Of a stretch of DNA of 64,000 nt, positions 58,626 to 64,000 are shown piece by piece. The position numbers and the translations under genes are program-made. Positions within the stretch are counted from its first letter, which is position 1. Every line of letters begins with the position of its first letter. Under the pieces are notes generated by a model that worked only from the letters and a program-made list of their open reading frames with translations, was not told the DNA's origin and did no database searches. The stretch covers positions 47,972,591 through 48,036,590 of the forward strand of contig OZ022258.1 in the NCBI GenBank assembly GCA_963978905.1. Reading direction: 5' to 3'. Source of the stretch: Trichostrongylus colubriformis. Taxonomy: Eukaryota; Nematoda; Chromadorea; Rhabditida; Trichostrongylidae.

Positions 58626-59110
58626 ACCACACGCCTACGTGCCTGCTGCTGTTGGAAGCATCGAGCTTCCTTTTGTTCATCTGCGACGTGAGCAGGAACA
58701 CGGTTACACATGTGACCGGTGTATTTGGAAAAACCTCCATAGCTCCATTCAGAGAATCGTTCGGCAGATTTGGAGTGTAGATTTGAAATCAGCATCCAAA
58801 AGCGCGTCAGGTGACATGTGTTCTTATTGCAAATGGCCCCTTCGACCTGGCATCCTTTTCTTGTGAGCACTGAGTCAGCTATGGCTCAGGGTAACAACGA
58901 CGGTAAAGAGGTGTGAGAGCGTCATTCAGAGAATGCGCGCTATCGTGAAGCGAAAGCAAGAGTACAGCGATGAACTTTTAAAGGGAGACCTCACGTGAAA
59001 TAAGCCCAAATATGCAGACAATGGCTAGACCTATCCCATTCTGAGCAGAAGAAGAGGTTCGTCGAATAATGAGTAAGATGGATGTTGAAAAGGGTATCGA
59101 AAAGGTCACT
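58626..59110. other. Unassigned sequence
   Basis: Both strands are open over 58620-58870 but no domain or paired splice sites are apparent. Confidence 0.3.
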
Positions 59111-59114
59111 GTAG

Positions 59115-59300
59115 GAATCTGGACGCATGGAAATTCACAGGTTACTCGTCCTCCCCGCTGATGGAGAAATTTCCGGTCCAGTAAGAATCACTGTTGCACA
59201 TTATGAACCAGAGGGGCGCAGTGAAATGATCGAGTGGTCGGATCGCGTTTTTAGAAAGCATGTGCTAGAACGCTTTATCTCACGTAAAATCATATGCACG
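59115..59300 (+). CDS. Tentative downstream exon
   Basis: Between ACTGTAG|GAATCT and TGCACG|GTGAGC the frame is open for 62 codons, reading ADGEISGPVRITVAHYEPEG, EMIEWSDRVFRKHVLERF and ISRKIICT. Codon use looks protein-like. Entry and exit are phase 0, unlike exons 1-5, so a phase 1-to-0 exon would have to lie before it if it belongs to the same gene. No family recognised. Confidence 0.3.
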
Positions 59301-59558
59301 GTGAGCTAAGACGTACGCTGAGGGAGTGACAGTGAAGGGGTTAACAAGGACCTCTAACCCTGATCATCTCCTGCTTCTCTGATCGTGAGGGTGAAGGGTT
59401 CTGAACGTGAAGGCAAAGGTTTTAAGCATATTAGCAAAAAAAACTTGCGTGTGTCAATCAGTGTAGCAGTGCGCGCTGCAGTGGCTGCGCAATCGAATTC
59501 GAAAGTGGAGCTTGATGTCTTGATCGTGATATATCGGCTGTGATATCTGCATTTTCAG

Positions 59559-59609
59559 AGGCAAAATCAAAATATCCGGTCAGTGAGGTGGAATTTCGCA
59601 ATGGAAGTG
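59559..59609 (+). CDS. Tentative 51-base micro-exon
   Basis: A strong acceptor (TGCATTTTCAG) and donor (GTG|GTGAGT) delimit 51 bases open in two frames: phase 0 (RQNQNIRSVRWNFAMEV) and phase 1 (AKSKYPVSEVEFRNGS). Splice signals are good, content is uninformative. Confidence 0.25.
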
Positions 59610-59611
59610 GT

Positions 59612-60125
59612 GAGTTTCACAATTGTTAAACTACTTACTGCAATGTGTACTGCGTAAAAATTGTGTATTTGATCATAACAAGCAAGGCTGCTGCGCTACT
59701 GAAGCTGCTGAAGACCATGCATAGAGTGTATCATTAGGATAGGAAATTCGCGTAGCGATCTGAGCAGGCGAATTATGGACCCACATATCGCGCCTTATTT
59801 CAAGCCTAACCGCTGTAATACCTTCCTTTCCCATAGCTCGCACCCATCATGTGACCCACCCCATGTATGTAGCTAAGCGAGTTTTCTGTTCCGCGCCGCA
59901 TCACCGATCCATCGATCAGAGCCACACAGGTCTTTGCTACGCGGCGATCGTTGGCAATTCTGACCTGGAGGGGTTAAGGTCAGGGACTGGGTCGACGTGC
60001 CACATGAGGCAGATCACCAGGCGCCACAATTACCTAACTAGTTCCGCTGTGAAACGATGTCGTAAAAGGAAATGTGGTCGTCGCTATCTCCGGCGACATA
60101 GCTCATTGCGATGACCTAACCAAGG
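59612..60125. other. Unassigned non-coding sequence
   Basis: No exon or repeat recognised. Confidence 0.3.
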
Positions 60126-60129
60126 AGAG

Positions 60130-60565
60130 GTTTGAAATTCCTAGGGAACTTTGAAATGAGATTTAGGTGAGTCGATAGGATATCGAGTGCAGGTTTCACT
60201 GTTGAAACCAAAATCGTATGCCGCTTTGGAGCGCCCTAGGAGGTGTCAAAGATTGCTTGCAGGGTACTTTACTTGAAGTGACGCATCAACGAGGCTAACC
60301 GCTTTTGCAGCAATAACCGCCATGGCTCAGTGGTGGCGCCCTTGCTCTAGATATAGTGAACGGTGGAACTGCCCCTCGATTATACCTTTCGGTGAGCCAC
60401 CCAAGCAAGGTACCCTGTCGGTGTCATGGCAAGTAAAATTTGACCTCTCCCGACACGCTTTGCAGCGGCATTTCGCAATTTGTTTCCATGGTTGAAATCA
60501 GCGCTCGAGATCCTCTCGATCCTCCTAGGTCTCATTTAAAAGTTGCGTGGGGAACAAAAACCTTT
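60130..60565. mobile_element. Fold-back element with tRNA-like loop, decayed copy
   Basis: GGAACTTTGAAATGAGATTT on the left and AGGTCTCATTTAAAAGTTGC on the right are diverged inverts, as in 62723-63174. The loop (60320-60380) reads CATGGCTCAGTGGTGGCGCC, an A-box-like start of a tRNA-type sequence. Confidence 0.55.
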
Positions 60566-60569
60566 TTTT

Positions 60570-62619
60570 TTGGTAAGTGCATAGAAGGCGACCGCTTTTC
60601 TGTGAAGCCTTCTTGTCGCTACAAAGCTCTTTTGCAACAAAACGCTTCACACTACGCGTTCATTCAGCTAATATACTTCCCAATTCTGACGAACTACATA
60701 GTGCTGCATCAGTTTTTACTTTCAAATCACTTTTGCATGTGGACAAGTCTAGACAACAGACGAATATCGCACACAACTCTTTTTAGCTTGTTTCTTTTCT
60801 TCGAGGACAAAATGGCGAACATTGGTGTCGTCCTCAGAGACGTGTAGACATGTATATGGAGACGTGGAAGTCGACGGTGTTTTTTTTGAATATTTTCGGG
60901 GCAAACTTACGGTAGGCTCGAGTCACTTTCGTATTGTACTGATAGATTAGAAAGAAGGTCCAAAGAAAAAGATCGCGTCATCTTGTCTCACTAATATTCA
61001 CTTCACGATAGAGAGATAGATGCTGGATCTGGGGCAATATTCCCAAGATGGGCCTCTATAAGCAAAAGGACGTCCCTATCAACCGATTCGACCATGCTCA
61101 ATGAATGAAACCCTATATTATTGTGGACGAGCTTAAAGAGACCTGTAATTTTGCTCCACCCAAATTAACTGCATCGAAAAGCCCCTGACTTATTGCATTT
61201 TAAGCAATGCTGTTAAGTTACCCATTAGTTGGGCTAGTCACGCCGTTACTTCGACAATCGTTTCCTTGAATTGATTCGAACAACCAAATTATTGGTCAAA
61301 GGTAGACCCTGCTTTCGCCAGAGGAAAGCATCTGCTATTTAGATGATCACTGAAAGCGAAGCTGAGAGGCGTCTTGGCTACATTATTGAGGGACGGTGTG
61401 CCCGTCCCTTAGTACGTTCACGTACATACTACACGCAGTGGTCAGGCGCCATTTGGGTATCCACTGAGTTGCGACCTATTGCATCAATGCGGCGCACTCA
61501 AGTGCAACTACACCGCGTATAACCGCAAAGTGCGACCCCGTTAACCGCAAAAACGCAAAATCGCGGAGTCTGCCGGTGGCCTAACGTGCCTTATGTTGAG
61601 CATTGGACGTCGCGGTTAGGCCGTTCAAACTTTGCGGTACCGGCTACAAGGCGTGGCTACGTAGCCCCTGCACCTCCGCTCGTGCCATACGGCCTTGCTG
61701 CCGTTGAACATAGCCATGCCCTGCCGCCGACACCACACTGATATGAACGCGATTTTGCATACATTTCTACATCACCATGGACAGGTCCCTCTTGTATGTT
61801 GTTGAACGATCCCTGCACTTCGCTGGCCTCCAAGATATCGACAACCCTCACCAGCTTAATTATGGCTCCTTCAAAGACTCATCTACCACGTCTAGTGCGT
61901 GCCTAACAAATCTCTGAGTCTCTTCCGCGGAGCAACCTCCATCAGACTGCAACACTTAGCAAATCCCCATTGGGCTGGAGCTCTGGTATCAGCAGTGTCA
62001 CGCGCGGTCCTGAATCACACGGGGGAGGGGTGGACACTGAGCGACAAGCGCTCTGCTGCCAGAGCACCAAGAGTGGTACCACTGAAACGGAAAATTTGAG
62101 TTGCGATGTCTGGCGTGCGAGTTCGAGCTCGGAGCACTTAGCTGGTTCCCAAGATAGGAATATGTGACGTCGATGGCACAGTATCCAAGTGGTGAACCAG
62201 GAAGACGGGCGATTCTATCGTCGTTCTATGATGTCACGTCGTGCGACGCAGCACGCGACAGCCACCCAGTGTCTGAACTAGCCAGCCGCGATCGCTGTCC
62301 CGCTCCTCCACAACGACTCCTTCGGCCGCATAACCGCAAAACGGCAGGTCGAGCTGCGGGGTACCATAAGACCCCAAGCCGCATTTTTTTAATGCAATTC
62401 TCACCATATGTGATCTCTTCTGAAGTAGAAGGTCCTTTCAGAGAACATGTACTTCCAGATCTCACTTTTCCCTTATCCCTACTGGTCCCTTTAATGGTCA
62501 GTGTGAGCGAAAGGGGATGAAAGCCTGATCGATCCTTCGGATAGAAATTATCGAACATTTCTGGAAATCTCTCACCCCAGCCAGCCGCTGAGCGCGATGG
62601 CATTACCATCCTGGCGTTG
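60570..62619. other. Unassigned; GC-rich repeat fragments
   Basis: 61620-61690 shares CTTTGCGGTACCGGCTACAA-type sequence with 2330 and the hairpin arms at 10.8 kb. 62400-62500 resembles the right part of the TTAA element at 10511-11133 (TCTTCTGAAG...GAACATG...CTTCCAGATCTCA). Otherwise nothing I can assign. Confidence 0.35.
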
Positions 62620-62629
62620 ATAGACATCC

Positions 62630-63267
62630 GGATGTGTACTCTTGTGTCAGCATTTCAGACGACGACGACCGACATGCGACGCAGTGTGTGCGAACTATGC
62701 GCGTCGCGGTAGCTGGGTCTTACAAGGGAAGGTATTTTACTTCCCATGGAACTTTGAAATGAGACCCGGGGGATCGATAGAGCTTCGAACGCTGATTATA
62801 ACTGTGAAAACCAAAATTGCACCTGGCATTTTGAAGCGAGTTACGATGGGTCAAAGTTTGCCTGTGACACCTCATTGGCGAGGCACTTCGCCATCAGCAA
62901 GGCCGTTGCTAAGCCCAATCACCCACGAACCCAACCCCGCAGATCTGGAACACTACCAGTGAGCCACTGTGGTCAATTTTGGCTATCCAACGGCCTTGCT
63001 GATGGCAAAGTGCTTCGCCAATGAGGTGTCACAGGCAAACTTTGACCCATCGTAACTCGCTACAAAATGCCAGGTGCAGTTTTGGTTTTCACAGTTATAA
63101 TCAGCGTTCGAAGCTCTATCGATCCCCCTGGGTCTCATTTCAAAGTTCCATGGGAAGTAAAATACCTTCCCTTGTTAGAGCGATTACACTGCAATGCTAG
63201 GGGCGCGATACGCAGTTGACTTGTAATCGTGCCGCGGTGCGGAATCCTGACATCAGGGTACACACCC
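62630..63267. mobile_element. Mutator-like MITE (family A) with 9-bp target duplication, interrupted
   Basis: Exact 9-bp repeats TAGACATCC at 62621-62629 and 63268-63276. Ends GGATGTGTACTCTTGTGTCA and TGACATCAGGGTACACACCC. The interior matches 55357-55595 apart from a 452-bp insertion at 62723-63174. Confidence 0.8.
62723..63174. mobile_element. Fold-back element with tRNA-like loop, intact copy
   Basis: CAAGGGAAGGTATTTTACTT and AAGTAAAATACCTTCCCTTG are exact inverted ends; arms are about 195 bp. Flanked by TTA on both sides, within the family A MITE. The loop, in minus-strand sense, has TGGCTCACTGGTAGTG (62951-62966) and GGGTTCG (62926-62932), like Pol III A and B boxes. Confidence 0.8.
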
Positions 63268-63490
63268 TAGACATCCGTTGGAATATACGAGCAGGAACAG
63301 GGAGGTTCTCTGTTTCTATCAAAATAGTGCTCCAGATCGATATTTCATAAATATAGATAGCGTAACTTACAAGAGTGTATGGAATTGAGCTGTATTATGC
63401 TAGCTACTCTAGAATTCCAAAATATATTTTCGATACTACTATTAGTGCATAGGGCTTTTCCCCAAAATATGTATTTTTAGTATGTTTCAG

Positions 63491-63602
63491 GAATTACAAA
63501 CTATCACAGGATGTATGACCATTGAAGGCTTGTACTTGGAAAGAAATTCTTCACTTAGATTCCCTAATTTAACGGCAATTACTTACGACGCCGCTCTTTG
63601 CG
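63491..63602 (+). CDS. Receptor L-domain exon near the right edge
   Basis: Acceptor TATGTTTCAG, donor GCG|GTAGGT. The frame reads ELQTITGCMTIEGLYLERNS and SLRFPNLTAITYDAALCG, the same I-x-G-x-x-x-I-x-G ... L-x-F-x-N-L-x-x-I pattern as exons 2 and 4. It enters in phase 0 (not 1) and leaves in phase 1, so it cannot join exon 5 directly. It is either a later exon of the 31-kb gene after missed exons or part of a neighbouring paralogue. Confidence 0.55.
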
Positions 63603-63603
63603 G

Positions 63604-64000
63604 TAGGTAGTTTTTTTGAATCTGATTGTGTGCTTCAAGCGTAGCAGCACTGAGGTGCCATGCAACATAATGTCACTAACTCGAAGGAATGCTTAATGAA
63701 ATTCACAGAAAACAAAGTCGAGATTAGCCATACGGTAACCCGATTCAGTAAATGTACGTGGCGAGTTATCAGAAATTGGGCGCGGAGCACCACTGAGGCT
63801 CGAAAACGTGGACTATTGCTCCGAAAGAGATGACCTGATACCCGAGAATCCTAAGAAAGCTGTATACACAGCAGTCCACTAGCAGTTTACTTCTTGCTGT
63901 GAGAAGGTATGCCCGCGACTGTTTCTAGACTTTGGCCAAATTCAATTTGTCAAAGACTCGCTCCAGGAAGTGGTCCTATGTATTCCTTCAACCCCCCCCC
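63604..64000. other. Intron sequence to window end
   Basis: No recognisable exon. The window ends in a run of nine C (63992-64000). Confidence 0.4.

Noticed and set aside
63992..64000. Terminal C run as a telomere-like or biological end
   Set aside because: Nine C at the window edge carries no nematode telomere repeat (TTAGGC); other C/G runs occur in the window.

Overview
This is eukaryotic DNA, most likely from a strongylid-type (clade V) parasitic nematode such as a hookworm. That assignment is an inference. It rests on short exons separated by very large introns, on mariner/Tc1-like fold-back elements and many miniature inverted-repeat elements (MITEs), on CR1-like and Penelope-like retroelement relics, and on a gene with receptor L-domain (insulin/EGF-receptor-like, C. 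elegans 'irld'-type) exons. There are no operons, ribosome-binding sites or long open frames, so bacterial-style gene calling does not apply; most long open frames here lie in repeats.

Main gene: a + strand gene starts at 31388 with a signal-peptide exon and continues through exons at 34050-34229, 43863-44051, 51671-51808 and 54828-55022. Every junction joins in phase 1 without a stop, giving 271 codons over 23.6 kb. Exons 2 and 4 show the receptor L-domain pattern (I-x-G-x-L-x-I-x-N ... F-L-E-N-L). Further exons probably follow (candidates 59115-59300, 59559-59609, 63491-63602), so the 3' end is not resolved. At the left edge, 1735-1879 is a terminal exon with one transmembrane helix and a basic tail; it may end an upstream relative. 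A two-exon secreted cysteine-rich peptide gene (8361-8665) and a minus-strand signal-peptide exon (about 49712-49820) are further candidates.

Repeats, left to right. 0-7.5 kb: a decayed mariner-like element, Mutator-like MITEs, a Tc1-like MITE with another element nested in it, a TTAA-flanked MITE, a CR1-like LINE 3' fragment, and a GC-rich promoter/leader module. 8.6-19.4 kb: dispersed tandem-like repeats, more TTAA elements (one with a ~230-bp hairpin), a second Tc1-like MITE and a doubtful RTE relic. 19.6-24.8 kb: two fold-back mariner-like elements, one inside another repeat. 25.1-26.4 kb: a broken Penelope-like element joined directly to a 28S rRNA fragment. 27.8-33.7 kb: fold-backs, a 64-bp duplication and a ~270-bp tandem array. 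36-63 kb: the introns of the main gene, filled with fold-back elements, TTAA elements, Mutator-like MITEs with 9-bp target-site duplications, tRNA-like sequences and a second promoter/leader module.

Much of the remainder is unassigned. I see no complete, intact autonomous transposon and no confidently new molecular system. The most useful observations are the reconstructed receptor-L-domain gene, the candidate secreted peptides, the Penelope/28S junction, and several nested insertions with readable target sites.
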